Assembly: GCA_036443405.1 (NCBI GenBank)
Contig: JAZFYD010000151.1
Span: 1-11,695, forward strand
DNA from: JAZFYD01 sp036443405
Lineage (GTDB): Bacteria; Planctomycetota; PLA2
Length of the DNA stretch: 11,695 nt
Reading direction: 5' to 3'
The notes beneath the pieces are model-generated. The model saw only the letters and a list, made by a program, of their open reading frames with translations. It was not told the origin of the DNA and did no database searches. Every line of letters begins with the position of its first letter. Position 1 is the first letter of the stretch. Below are positions 1 to 7,357 of the stretch, piece after piece. A program made the translations under genes and the position numbers.

Positions 1-671
1 GTCCGCTCGAACTGGCCGGTGTTGGCGGCGTTGATGCGGAAGTACGTGGAGAGTTCCATCGGGCACCGCACGCCCGCCGGGATGAACACGAACGAGCCGT
101 CGGAGAACACCGCGCTGTTGAGCGCCGCGTAGAAGTTGTCGTTGGTGGGCACGACCGAGCCGAGGTACTTCTTGACCAGCTCGGGATGCTCCTGCACCGC
201 TTCGCTGAACGGGCAGAAGATGATTCCGAGTTCGTTGAGCTTGCCCTTGAACGTCGTCGCCACGGACACGCTGTCGAACACCGCGTCGACCGCGACGCCG
301 GCGAGCATCTCCTGTTCCTTGAGCGGGATGCCGAGCTTCTCGTAGGTCTTCAGGAGTTCCGGGTCGATCTCGTCGAGGCTCTTGGGTCTGTCCGAGTCCG
401 ACTTCGGCGCCGAGAAGTAGCTGATCTTCTGGAAATCGATGGGCGGGTGCTCGACCTTGGCCCACAGCGGGTCGTTCATCGTGAGCCAGTGCCGGTACGC
501 CTTGAGGCGCCAGTCCAGCAACCACTCGGGCTCGTTCTTCTTGGCGGAGATCGCGCGGACCACGCCTTCATCGAGTCCGGGCGGGATGGTCTCCGTTTCG
601 ATGTCGGTGGACCAACCGTATTTGTACTCACGATTGGCCAGGTTTTCGATCGTGTCCTTGGCGGTGCTCAT
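1..671 (-). CDS. sufB: Fe-S cluster assembly scaffold SufB (3' part cut by window edge)
   Basis: SufB is the scaffold subunit of the cytoplasmic SufBCD complex, which assembles Fe-S clusters using sulfur delivered by SufS. About 223 N-terminal residues are visible of a protein that is usually about 470-480 residues long; the rest lies beyond position 1. The start MSTAKDTIENLANREYKYGW is typical, followed by TDIETETIPPGL, by EPEWLLDWRLKAYRHW, and near the edge by FIPAGVRCPMELSTYFRINA and TGQFER, all strongly conserved in SufB. The ATG at 671 lies 16 bases after the stop of the Rrf2 regulator gene. The Shine-Dalgarno is weak (an AGAG-like stretch), so translation probably depends on readthrough from the regulator message. 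sufC, sufD and sufS would be expected to the left of the window. Family assignment is very secure. Confidence 0.97.
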   Translation of the reverse strand, partial: MSTAKDTIENLANREYKYGWSTDIETETIPPGLDEGVVRAISAKKNEPEWLLDWRLKAYRHWLTMNDPLWAKVEHPPIDFQKISYFSAPKSDSDRPKSLDEIDPELLKTYEKLGIPLKEQEMLAGVAVDAVFDSVSVATTFKGKLNELGIIFCPFSEAVQEHPELVKKYLGSVVPTNDNFYAALNSAVFSDGSFVFIPAGVRCPMELSTYFRINAANTGQFER

Positions 672-687
672 GGTTGGGCTCTACTTG

Positions 688-1191
688 CTAGGAACCGCCT
701 TCCGAGGAAACTCCCTCGGAAGCCAGTTCTGTGTTCGTTTCGTCGTTCGATTTGCTGACCGGAATCTGCACCGGCGGCAACGGGAATCGCGGAATCATGT
801 CGGTCAGCGGAATGCCGCCGAGTGCGCTGCGGATCGCGACGTTGATGCGCTCCCAGTTGGGACGGCAGGGGCAGGTCGCTTCGTAGCTGCAATCGTCCGC
901 CGCTTCGTCGAGGCACTCGGTCATCGCGATCGGACCCTCGAGCGCGGTAATAATGTCCGCGACACTGATCGAGGACGCCTCGCGTGCAAGCCGGTATCCG
1001 CCGTTCACGCCGCGCTGGGATTCGAGGAGACCCCGGCGCGCCAGGATCTTCAGGATCTTGCTAACGGTCGGGAGCGGCTGGCCGGTCTCCGCAGCCAGGT
1101 CACGCGCGTTGCGCAACGAGCCTTTCGGGCTGGTCGCGAAACACGCCAGCAGGACGATTCCGTAGTCGGTTTGGCGCGTGATCCTGATCAT
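688..1191 (-). CDS. Rrf2-family Fe-S regulator (IscR/SUF-regulator type)
   Basis: A 167-residue Rrf2 transcription factor, probably sensing Fe-S cluster status and controlling the suf operon. Residues 1-65 form the winged helix-turn-helix: MIRITRQTDYGIVLLACFA, then LAAETGQPLPTVSKILKIL, then the wing RGVNGGYRLAR. The cluster-binding loop holds C93, C101 and C107 in an ECL-x6-DC-x5-CPCRPNW setting, which matches the three cysteine ligands of IscR; C109 is an extra cysteine two residues further on. It most resembles the 'SUF system Fe-S assembly regulator' subfamily. Residues 140-167 are a low-complexity Ser/Glu-rich tail outside the family core. The ATG at 1191 has a GAGGTG Shine-Dalgarno seven bases upstream. 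It is the first gene of a probable rrf2-sufB unit and has an IscR-like palindrome 30 bp upstream, so it is probably autoregulated. Whether it represses or activates cannot be read from the sequence. Confidence 0.93.
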   Translation of the reverse strand: MIRITRQTDYGIVLLACFATSPKGSLRNARDLAAETGQPLPTVSKILKILARRGLLESQRGVNGGYRLAREASSISVADIITALEGPIAMTECLDEAADDCSYEATCPCRPNWERINVAIRSALGGIPLTDMIPRFPLPPVQIPVSKSNDETNTELASEGVSSEGGS

Positions 1192-1198
1192 TCGCGGG

Positions 1199-1204
1199 CA
1201 CCTC
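1199..1204 (-). promoter_or_regulatory. Shine-Dalgarno of the Rrf2 gene
   Basis: On the minus strand GAGGTG lies seven bases before the ATG at 1191. It supports that start; the DNA-binding domain also begins at this methionine. Confidence 0.7.
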
Positions 1205-1220
1205 GTGGGGTTCAGATTGA

Positions 1221-1245
1221 ATACAGGACTAATATGATCCAGTAT
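1221..1245 (-). promoter_or_regulatory. IscR type-1-like operator upstream of the Rrf2 gene
   Basis: A 25-bp imperfect inverted repeat. On the minus strand the left arm reads ATACTGGA and the right arm TCCTGTAT, separated by nine A/T-rich bases (TCATATTAG). Eight of the twelve symmetric base pairs match. Aligned by eye to the E. coli IscR type-1 consensus (ATASYYGACTRWWWYAGTCRRSTAT, from memory), about 20 of 25 positions agree, including both ATA/TAT ends and the AGTC half. It ends 30 bp before the regulator start, where a promoter would be expected; TGTATT at its downstream end or TATTAG inside it could serve as the -10. The likely role is cluster-dependent autoregulation of the regulator and suf. 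Confidence 0.72.
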
Positions 1246-1404
1246 CGTACACGTACAGTATCCCGCGACCCCACCTCCGTCAATTTTTCAGGCCCCGTCG
1301 GAGATCGTCCGCCAGTGACCCAGCGTGTCCCTAAGCGATTGCGAACATTGGGGTTATGTCGCCTTCCGAGCTGCGAACGCGCGCGATCTCGTGACTTCGG
1401 TGGA

Positions 1405-2457
1405 TTATTTCCAGGCGATGTCGATGGGCTTTTGACCTTCGCCACCGAGGCTGTCCGCGATCGTCGCCGCGATCGTCTCGAACGTCTTGGCGGTTGCGCT
1501 TTCTGGCGCCGCGATCGAGATCGGGGTTCCGCTGTCGCCACCGGGCGGGATGGCCGGATCGAGTGGCAGACGGCCGAGCACCGGGATATCGAACTTGTCA
1601 GCCGCGGTCTGCCCGGCGCCCGAACGGAAGATGTCGCTGGTTTCGTTGCAGTGCGGGCACGTGAAGCCGGCCATGTTCTCGACGATGCCGGCCACGGGCA
1701 CCTTTACCGTCCGGAACATCTCGATCGCCTTCATTACGTCAATGAGCGCGACGTCCTGAGGTGTGGTGACGACAATCGCGCTGGTGAGCGGCACCGCCTG
1801 GGTCAGGCTCAGCACTGCGTCGCCGGTGCCGGGCGGCAGATCCACGATCAGGTAGTCGAGTTCGCCCCACGCCACGCCGGTCAGAAGCTGCGTCACCATC
1901 TTGCCGACCATCGGTCCGCGCCAGACGACCGCCGACTTCTCCTCCGGGATCAGGAACGCCATCGACACGATCTTGATGCCGTGACACTCGGGCGGAACGA
2001 CACGCTGCTGATCATCGCCTTGCGCCTTGTGCTTCTGCGTGCCGGTCATGATCGCGACGCTCGGGCCGTAGATGTCGGCGTCCATCAGGCCGACCTTGTG
2101 ACCGGCGCGCGCGAGTGACACGGCGAGGTTCACGGACACCGTCGACTTTCCGACACCGCCCTTGCCAGCGCCGACCGCGATGATGTTCTTGACGTTTTCG
2201 AGCGGCCTCGGGCCCTCCGGCTGTTGCGGCTGTTGCGGTTGCGCCGGCGCCGCGTAGTGCACGAGAACGGTTCCGATGCCCTCCATCGCGGTGAGCCGTT
2301 CCTTCACCTTGTTGGCGAAGCCGGGTTTCTCGTGCATCGGGATGTCCGCCGCGACGGTCACGATGACTTTGTCACCGCTGACACGCGCATCGGACACCTG
2401 TTCCGGCGCGAGCAGGTCCGCGAGCGCGTCTTGGACGTCTTTCAGGGAAACGGGCAT
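1405..2457 (-). CDS. mrp: Mrp/ApbC-family P-loop ATPase, Fe-S cluster carrier
   Basis: A 350-residue Mrp/NBP35/ApbC-type protein of usual length, a cytoplasmic ATPase that holds a labile [4Fe-4S] cluster at a dimer interface and passes it to target apoproteins. Residues 1-70 are a MIP18/DUF59-like N-terminal domain, followed by a Pro/Gln linker (about 71-84). The P-loop domain has the deviant Walker A GKGGVGKST (98-106), MDADIYGPS (125-133) and DLPPGTGD (206-213). The cluster-binding CPHC motif is at C267 and C270. The reading frame stays open further upstream, but ATG 2457 is chosen because MPVSLKDVQDAL is the normal beginning, GAGG lies ten bases upstream, and the start overlaps the stop of the preceding hydrolase by one base (TGATG). 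This overlap predicts translational coupling. Its position beside the Fe-S regulator and sufB fits its role. Confidence 0.95.
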   Translation of the reverse strand: MPVSLKDVQDALADLLAPEQVSDARVSGDKVIVTVAADIPMHEKPGFANKVKERLTAMEGIGTVLVHYAAPAQPQQPQQPEGPRPLENVKNIIAVGAGKGGVGKSTVSVNLAVSLARAGHKVGLMDADIYGPSVAIMTGTQKHKAQGDDQQRVVPPECHGIKIVSMAFLIPEEKSAVVWRGPMVGKMVTQLLTGVAWGELDYLIVDLPPGTGDAVLSLTQAVPLTSAIVVTTPQDVALIDVMKAIEMFRTVKVPVAGIVENMAGFTCPHCNETSDIFRSGAGQTAADKFDIPVLGRLPLDPAIPPGGDSGTPISIAAPESATAKTFETIAATIADSLGGEGQKPIDIAWK

Positions 2458-3287
2458 CAGATGGTTACCTCTTCGCGAAAGTCGAATCCTCGCGTGCCTC
2501 GCCGGATCCGTCCGGCGGCGCACGAGGCATCGTGCTCGAAAAACAGGATCCAGTCCTCCGCGGCCGCCAGGCCGAGCAGGTGCTGTTTCTCCTCGAGCGT
2601 CTTCAGGGGTTCGTTGTCGTAACTCATGATGAACGGCGGCCGCAGGTGCCCGCGTGTGGGCACGAGGTCGGCGCAGTAAAGCAATGTCGTGTCGCCGTCC
2701 GAAACCTTCACCAGCTGCATCGCGCGCGTGTGGCCGTCGACCGGCAACAGCTCGATCCCGTCCTCGATCTCGGTGCGACCGCTGTGGATCGTGAACTGAC
2801 CCTCGCGCTGCAAGGGCATGAAATCGTCCGGTCGGAAGCTACCGCGATCCTTCCACGCCGGTTCGCGCGCCCACTCCAACTGTTCGTGTTGAATGTGGTA
2901 GCGCGCCTGCGGCAGCGAGGGCGACCCGTCCGCGCGCGTCGCGCCGCCGGCGTGGTCGAAGTGCAGGTGCGTCAGGATGACGTCGGTCACGCCCGCCGGA
3001 TCGACGCCCGCGGCCCGCAGCGCCTCGTCGGGCATGACCGCGTTCACCTTGTAGATCGCGTTCTGTTTGTCGTTGAACTTGTCGCCGATGCCCGTGTCGA
3101 TCAAGTACGTGCGGCTGGGCCCGCGAATCAAGAGAAGCCGCATGCCCAGATCAATGCGGTTTTGATCGTCCGGCGTGTTCGTTTTTTCCCAAAGCGGCCG
3201 CGGCGCGACGCCGAACATCGACCCGCCGTCGAGGGCGAATGTCCCGGACGGGATCGATTGGAGAGAGTAGGGGCCGATCTGGAGCAC
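2457..3287 (-). CDS. Metallo-beta-lactamase-fold hydrolase
   Basis: A 276-residue zinc hydrolase of the metallo-beta-lactamase superfamily. It carries the HxHxDH motif THLHFDHAGG (H107, H109, D111, H112), then H186 in VDGHTRA, D207 in YCADL and H252 in FEHD, so a complete dinuclear metal site. The opening SGTFALDGGSMFGVAPRPLW is typical of a broad group that includes lactonase-like enzymes, but the substrate cannot be inferred. No signal peptide is seen, so it is probably cytoplasmic. The start is uncertain: GTG 3287 gives MLQIGPYSLQ, which matches the usual family beginning but has its AGGG very close. TTG 3311 would add eight residues and has GGGA at better spacing. The frame remains open upstream to about 3539, but that part is low-complexity and not family-like. 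The stop overlaps the mrp start, implying co-transcription and possibly an oxidative or Fe-S-related role. Confidence 0.88.
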   Translation of the reverse strand: MLQIGPYSLQSIPSGTFALDGGSMFGVAPRPLWEKTNTPDDQNRIDLGMRLLLIRGPSRTYLIDTGIGDKFNDKQNAIYKVNAVMPDEALRAAGVDPAGVTDVILTHLHFDHAGGATRADGSPSLPQARYHIQHEQLEWAREPAWKDRGSFRPDDFMPLQREGQFTIHSGRTEIEDGIELLPVDGHTRAMQLVKVSDGDTTLLYCADLVPTRGHLRPPFIMSYDNEPLKTLEEKQHLLGLAAAEDWILFFEHDASCAAGRIRRGTRGFDFREEVTI

Positions 3288-3438
3288 GCCCTGATTCTGC
3301 GGGTTCGGCAAGGTTCTGTCCCGATCCGATACGGGGCCGCGCCGGGGGAGCCGTGTGCGCTGCCGCGATTGGCACTCGGGTTGAGGTAGTCCGGGCCGAC
3401 GACGATTTTTTGGCCCGCCAACCCTCGAAAGTCCCGCG

Positions 3439-4212
3439 ATGTTGCAAAAGCTCACCACTACACCGACCGGAATGTTGAGAAAGTGTGCGCCGAAACCCGT
3501 GTGGCAGTGGTGGCGGACGCGGCGCGACGAGGCGGACAACCGCCACCGGGCGGAGACCCTGCGCGCTGCGGTTCAAGGGATTCGCGCTTTGGAACAGGGC
3601 GAGGTCCCGGGAGCCGAGCTGCTGGGGCAACTCCGGGAAGGCTGGGGGAACCCGGACTATGCCGCGGAGCTCAGCTACCTCAAGGAGGTCGCGCGTCTCG
3701 CCGTATTGGCGGAGCGGCCGATCCTGGAGTGCGGGACCGGGGTGACGACGCTCCTGATCGCGTTGCTGGCCGGCTCGCGCGGAGTGCCGATCTACTGCCT
3801 CGAACACGACAAGCAGTGGGCCGACCACGTCAACCGAACCCTGACAGATCTCGACATCGCCGGTGCGGATGTCCTCTTCGCGCCGATCATCTCGTACGGC
3901 GAGTTCCACTGGTACAGCGCGCCGATCTATCTGCTGCCGGACCGCTTCGATCTCGTGATTTGCGACGGTCCCCCCGAGCGAGGTACACACGGCGGACGAT
4001 TCGGCCTGATGCCGGTCCTCGGCGAACGCTTCGACCGCGACACGAAAATACTCGTCGACGACACCGCCACGCAAGCGGGCTCAACGATGGTGAACCACTG
4101 GTGCGCCACCGGCCGCTGGTGCTCCGAGTTGTCCGTCCCCGAGCAGCGCGGCATGGCCCTGCTCACCCGCGCGGATGCCGGCATGCTCGCCGACGCTGCG
4201 CTCGCGGTCTAG
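3439..4212 (+). CDS. Class I SAM-dependent methyltransferase, substrate unknown
   Basis: A 257-residue protein with a Rossmann-type SAM-binding core. Motif I is ILECGTGVTTLLIALLA (95-111), the acidic residue ending strand 2 is in CLEHDKQW (E122/D124), the motif IV region is FDLVICDGPPERG (170-182), and ILVDDTA (204-210) follows. The layout resembles the Methyltransf_24 / small-molecule O-methyltransferase-like group. An Arg- and Trp-rich N-terminal stretch (14-30, with VWQWW) precedes the core. It is transcribed away from the hydrolase/mrp/suf block and has no same-strand partner closer than the acyltransferase gene 96 bp downstream. The Shine-Dalgarno is unclear at both ATG 3439 and the in-frame ATG 3472, so the start is uncertain. 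Substrate and pathway cannot be told from context. Confidence 0.85.
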   Translation: MLQKLTTTPTGMLRKCAPKPVWQWWRTRRDEADNRHRAETLRAAVQGIRALEQGEVPGAELLGQLREGWGNPDYAAELSYLKEVARLAVLAERPILECGTGVTTLLIALLAGSRGVPIYCLEHDKQWADHVNRTLTDLDIAGADVLFAPIISYGEFHWYSAPIYLLPDRFDLVICDGPPERGTHGGRFGLMPVLGERFDRDTKILVDDTATQAGSTMVNHWCATGRWCSELSVPEQRGMALLTRADAGMLADAALAV

Positions 4213-4308
4213 GCGCCGCGAAGGGCTGAGAGGCTCAGGAGCGAGGCCCGAGGCGGAGGCCAGAGCTTTGGCCAAGGCTCAGGGGAGACTCCGCTTACAG
4301 TTTCATCC
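4213..4308. other. Short gap with small inverted repeats
   Basis: 96 bp between the methyltransferase and the acyltransferase fusion gene. It contains two small hairpins: CTGAG-AGG-CTCAG (4226-4238) and GGCCA-GAGCTT-TGGCC (4258-4273). Neither is followed by a T run, so a classic intrinsic terminator is not supported. The last bases hold a -10-like TACAGT before the GTG start. Confidence 0.45.
4296..4301 (+). promoter_or_regulatory. Candidate -10 element directly before the 4309 start
   Basis: TACAGT ends seven bases before the GTG at 4309, so transcription would begin at or just before the start codon. No Shine-Dalgarno is visible in the same interval, which fits a leaderless message. There is no -35 at normal spacing. 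The call rests on position and on the similar arrangement at 7343. Confidence 0.4.
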
Positions 4309-7299
4309 GTGAATTTCTGGTGGCGGATGATCCGTCTTGTTGCGCGCGTTGGCATGCGCCTCTACTACGGATCGATACGGATCGAGGGCCGCGCGCGAGT
4401 GCCGCTCAAGGGGCCGTTGCTGGTGGTGGTCAATCACCCCAACTCGCTGCTCGATGCCGCCGCCGTGCTGGTCGCCGTTCCGCGACCGCTGAGTTTCGCA
4501 GCCAAGCACACGCTGTTTGCGATGCCGGTGCTCGGTTTCGTGCTGCGGCGACTCGGCGCCGTCCCGATCTACCGCCCCAAGGACGGCGGGAACATGGCGC
4601 GCGCGAACCTCGAGACGTTTCGCGAATACATCGCGCAACTTCGCGGTGGCGGCGCCGGCGTGATCTTTCCCGAGGGATTGAGTCACGACGATCCCGAGTT
4701 GAAGCCGATTCGTTCCGGTCCGTCTCGCATCGTCCTTGGCGCGGAGCAGGAATCGGAATTCCAACTCGGCGTGCACGTGCTCCCCGTCGGCTTGAATTTC
4801 GAGCCGCGCCAGCAGTTTCGCGGCGACGTCACGATCCACATCGGCGAGCCGTTCACGGTCATGGACCTTCACGACCGGCCGCGCCGCGAAGCGATCCGGG
4901 AGGTGCAAGAACGCATCGGCCAATCCCTGCGGCCGCTCGTGTTCCATCTCGACCACATCGAACTCGAACCGCTCGTGCGCCGTGTCGCCGAAATCTACGA
5001 GGAGCACCAACACGGCGAGGGCGGCGCGCACCGGCCCGTGCCGCGCGGCGAGCTTCTGCGCTTGGTCGGCACGTGCCTGAACCACTACCTGGTGGCCGAC
5101 CCCGAGCACATCGAGGAGTTGCAGAAACGTGTCGAGCGCTGCGACCGGCTGACGCGCCGCGCCGGTGTGACCAACGAGATGCTGCGCGAGAAACGAAGGC
5201 CCTTTTTGGCGTTCGCGCGTTTCCTCGCGCTCGGTCTCGGCATCGCCGTCGGCTTCCCGTTTTTCGTATGGGGTTGCCTGACCGGTCTTGTCCCGTACCG
5301 CTTGGCGGCCGAACTCGGTCGGCGTTGGGCGCGCGACGAAGGGCAAACCACGCTGCCGCTTTACCGGCTCCTGGCGGGGCTCGTGACGTTCGGTGTGTGG
5401 TGGGGGCTCATTCTGTTCGCGACCTATCGGTGGTCGAACTCGTGGAGCGTGACGGCGATCCAGCTCGTCGCGATGGCGCTGTGCGGGCTGCACGCACGTG
5501 CTTACGCCGCGCAGATAGAATCCTGGCGCGAGCGCATGGGGATCCTGTTCCCGCTTTACCGGAACCGGCGCAAGGTCGAGCGGGTCGCCGAGGCGCGCGA
5601 ATCCGTCCTGGTCGAACTAGAAGCGTCGCGGCGGCGCTACTTCGAAGAAGAGGGCGAGCCGCTCATCGCACCGCGCCGGCGCAAGTGGTGGTACCGCGTG
5701 CCGTGGCGCCGTCTGGCGGTTGTCGTGGGGCTCGTCGCCACCGTCGGTTTTCTGTACGGATTGCGGGACCGCGACGTTTCCGAGTTGAATGTGCCGTCGC
5801 TCTGGACAACGTTTCGTGGTGCCGAAGCGCCGGTCCGCGTGACGGCGGACGCACGCGGCCTCGCCGGGATCCTCGACGCGATGCTGCGTCTCGAAAACGA
5901 GATGCGCGCGATTCGTGCGGACTTTCGCAACACGAAGTCCAACTACTACGAGCCCAAGGACAACGACCGGATCCGGAACCTGCTGCGGACCTATCTAGTC
6001 ACGCGCAAGGAGCTCTTTCGCCTGACGTGTTTCTATCGCCGGTGGCAGGATGGGCCCGCGGAGCTGCAGCCGCACGCGTTTCTCGTCGCGTATGGCGCCG
6101 CCCTCGAACTGTGCGCGCGCGGGATGCAGTTTCTCGAGACGTTCGACGGCGACGACAACGCGATCGGCCGCATCAACGAAGCCGCGCCGCTCTGGAACAT
6201 CCCCGGCGGCAGCTACGACCGCATCATGCAAAACCTCGCCAGCACCGACGTGCTCGACGCGTTGGCCGAAGCCCGTGCGCAGTTCGAGCACTGGCGCTCG
6301 CACGGACGTTTCCCCAAGGGCGAGCCGTGGGAGAAGCTCGTGACCGGCGCCTCGCGTGGCGGATGGCTCGTGAACGAACTCGGCGACAAGCTCCTCTCGT
6401 ACAAGTTCGAAGCAGCGTGGCGCGAGATGCTGGACGCCGGCGAGGAAGGTCGCTATCGCGTTCAGTCCGTGATCTCGACGTGGATGGGGGACGCGCGTGT
6501 GCGCACGCCGGAGAGTGGTGATGGGCTGTTGGCTGGCGAGGTGGAAAAGCTGCGCCCGCGTCTTCGGCCGGGCGACATCCTGATCGAGCGGCGCAACTGG
6601 TATCTCTCCAACGCGTTCCTGCCGGGGTTCTGGCCGCACGCGGCGATCTACGTCGGCGGCATCGACGGCGTGAAGTTCCTCGGCATTGCGGACGACCCGC
6701 GCGTCGATGCGGGACTCAACGCGAACGCGATGCTGTTGAACAGGGAGCAGCCGGACGTCATCGAGGCAATTTCCGAGGGTGTCGTGTTCACGTCGCTGGA
6801 TCACTCAGTCGGCGGCGCGGATGCGCTGTGTGTGTTGCGCCCGAAGGTGCCGCGCGAACAGGTCGCGGAAGCCGTGGCGCGCGCGATTTCGCATCACGGA
6901 AAAGCCTACGACTTCGATTTCGACTTCTTTTCGAACGACCGCCTGGTTTGCACCGAGGTGGTCTACAGCGCGTATCAGGGCATCCTCCACTTCGAGCTTC
7001 CCGAGATCATGGGGCGCAAGACGCTACCTGCGATTGACATCGTGAGGAAGTGGTCCGAGGAGCGCTCGGGTCCGTCGCCGGAACTCGAATTCGTGGCGTT
7101 TTACGACATGGACGAGTTGCGCGGCACTTCGTTCCAGGCGGACGCGGACGCCCTGGTCGAGACGCTGGATCGGCCCGCGCTCACGATTCTCCAGACGCAG
7201 CGTGGCGCGCCGCCGTTCCCCGGGCCGGGTGTGTATCTGCTCGTGGCGTCGCTGGCCGCCGCGGTGTTCGTGTTCGGTCCGCGCCGGCGCAGGACCTGA
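4309..7299 (+). CDS. Membrane fusion: PlsC/GPAT-like acyltransferase + YiiX-like NlpC/P60 domain
   Basis: A 996-residue multidomain membrane protein. Residues 30-215 are a lysophospholipid acyltransferase domain: NHPNSLLDA gives H43 and D49 in the HX5D spacing of GPAT-like (yeast Gat-related) members rather than the HX4D of PlsC, and FPEGLSHDDP (120-129) is the substrate-binding block. Predicted membrane segments follow at about 300-330, 352-373 and 378-400, then a charged cytoplasmic stretch (410-465) and another segment at 468-486. Residues 510-730 are helical and unassigned. Residues 745-915 look like a permuted papain-fold domain of the YiiX/YaeF type: LRPGDILIERR, catalytic His in WPHAAIYVGG (H777), and Cys in LVCTEVVYSAYQG (C881). 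A C-terminal segment (974-990) ends in PRRRRT. This predicts acyl transfer and amide or ester cleavage on envelope lipids. GTG 4309 is used; ATG 4327 is an alternative six codons in. Confidence 0.88.
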   Translation: MNFWWRMIRLVARVGMRLYYGSIRIEGRARVPLKGPLLVVVNHPNSLLDAAAVLVAVPRPLSFAAKHTLFAMPVLGFVLRRLGAVPIYRPKDGGNMARANLETFREYIAQLRGGGAGVIFPEGLSHDDPELKPIRSGPSRIVLGAEQESEFQLGVHVLPVGLNFEPRQQFRGDVTIHIGEPFTVMDLHDRPRREAIREVQERIGQSLRPLVFHLDHIELEPLVRRVAEIYEEHQHGEGGAHRPVPRGELLRLVGTCLNHYLVADPEHIEELQKRVERCDRLTRRAGVTNEMLREKRRPFLAFARFLALGLGIAVGFPFFVWGCLTGLVPYRLAAELGRRWARDEGQTTLPLYRLLAGLVTFGVWWGLILFATYRWSNSWSVTAIQLVAMALCGLHARAYAAQIESWRERMGILFPLYRNRRKVERVAEARESVLVELEASRRRYFEEEGEPLIAPRRRKWWYRVPWRRLAVVVGLVATVGFLYGLRDRDVSELNVPSLWTTFRGAEAPVRVTADARGLAGILDAMLRLENEMRAIRADFRNTKSNYYEPKDNDRIRNLLRTYLVTRKELFRLTCFYRRWQDGPAELQPHAFLVAYGAALELCARGMQFLETFDGDDNAIGRINEAAPLWNIPGGSYDRIMQNLASTDVLDALAEARAQFEHWRSHGRFPKGEPWEKLVTGASRGGWLVNELGDKLLSYKFEAAWREMLDAGEEGRYRVQSVISTWMGDARVRTPESGDGLLAGEVEKLRPRLRPGDILIERRNWYLSNAFLPGFWPHAAIYVGGIDGVKFLGIADDPRVDAGLNANAMLLNREQPDVIEAISEGVVFTSLDHSVGGADALCVLRPKVPREQVAEAVARAISHHGKAYDFDFDFFSNDRLVCTEVVYSAYQGILHFELPEIMGRKTLPAIDIVRKWSEERSGPSPELEFVAFYDMDELRGTSFQADADALVETLDRPALTILQTQRGAPPFPGPGVYLLVASLAAAVFVFGPRRRRT

Positions 7300-7342
7300 C
7301 CGGACGGCGCCGTTTTGCACAACGGCCTTCGCGCGCGCGGAC

Positions 7343-7348
7343 TACAAT
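7343..7348 (+). promoter_or_regulatory. Candidate -10 element directly before the 7358 start
   Basis: TACAAT matches the bacterial -10 consensus at five of six positions and ends nine bases before the ATG at 7358. The interval has no Shine-Dalgarno-like stretch. A start of transcription six to nine bases downstream would fall almost on the ATG, as in leaderless messages. TTGCAC (7315-7320) is the only -35-like hexamer, but its 22-base spacing is too long for a standard promoter. Confidence 0.5.
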
Positions 7349-7357
7349 CGACGCGCC

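Larger units (their letters stand above)
1192..1404. other. Regulatory gap between mrp and the Rrf2 gene
   Basis: 213 bp without a convincing gene. The right-hand 140 bp, next to the mrp stop, show no hairpin followed by a T run in the minus-strand reading, so no intrinsic terminator is evident and some readthrough from mrp into the regulator is possible. The left-hand 70 bp contain the operator at 1221-1245 and two CAGTATC copies at 1240-1246 and 1256-1262. This stretch is AT-richer than its surroundings, as expected of a promoter. Confidence 0.6.

Noticed and set aside
439..2118. A long plus-strand open frame of about 559 codons
   Set aside because: It runs antisense to sufB, the Rrf2 gene and mrp, all of which show clear family motifs. 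The translation is Arg-rich and motif-free, as expected of a GC-rich shadow frame.
3288..3539. An extended N-terminus for the metallo-beta-lactamase-fold hydrolase
   Set aside because: The open frame continues upstream, but the extra residues are Arg/Pro-rich, unlike the family, and would overlap the start of the divergent methyltransferase.
3151..4074. A minus-strand open frame antisense to the methyltransferase
   Set aside because: The plus-strand frame carries all the SAM-binding motifs, and this one is low-complexity with no domain.
4226..4273. The two hairpins after the methyltransferase as a terminator
   Set aside because: The stems are only five base pairs and no T run follows either of them.
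4303..5493. A long minus-strand open frame of about 396 codons
   Set aside because: It is antisense to the acyltransferase motifs of the 4309 gene. Its product is Arg/His-rich with no recognisable domain.
7315..7348. TTGCAC plus TACAAT as a full sigma-70 promoter, with a similar TTGGCC-N22-TACAGT at 4268-4301
   Set aside because: The 22-base spacing is outside the workable range of about 15-19, so the shared spacing is treated as coincidence.
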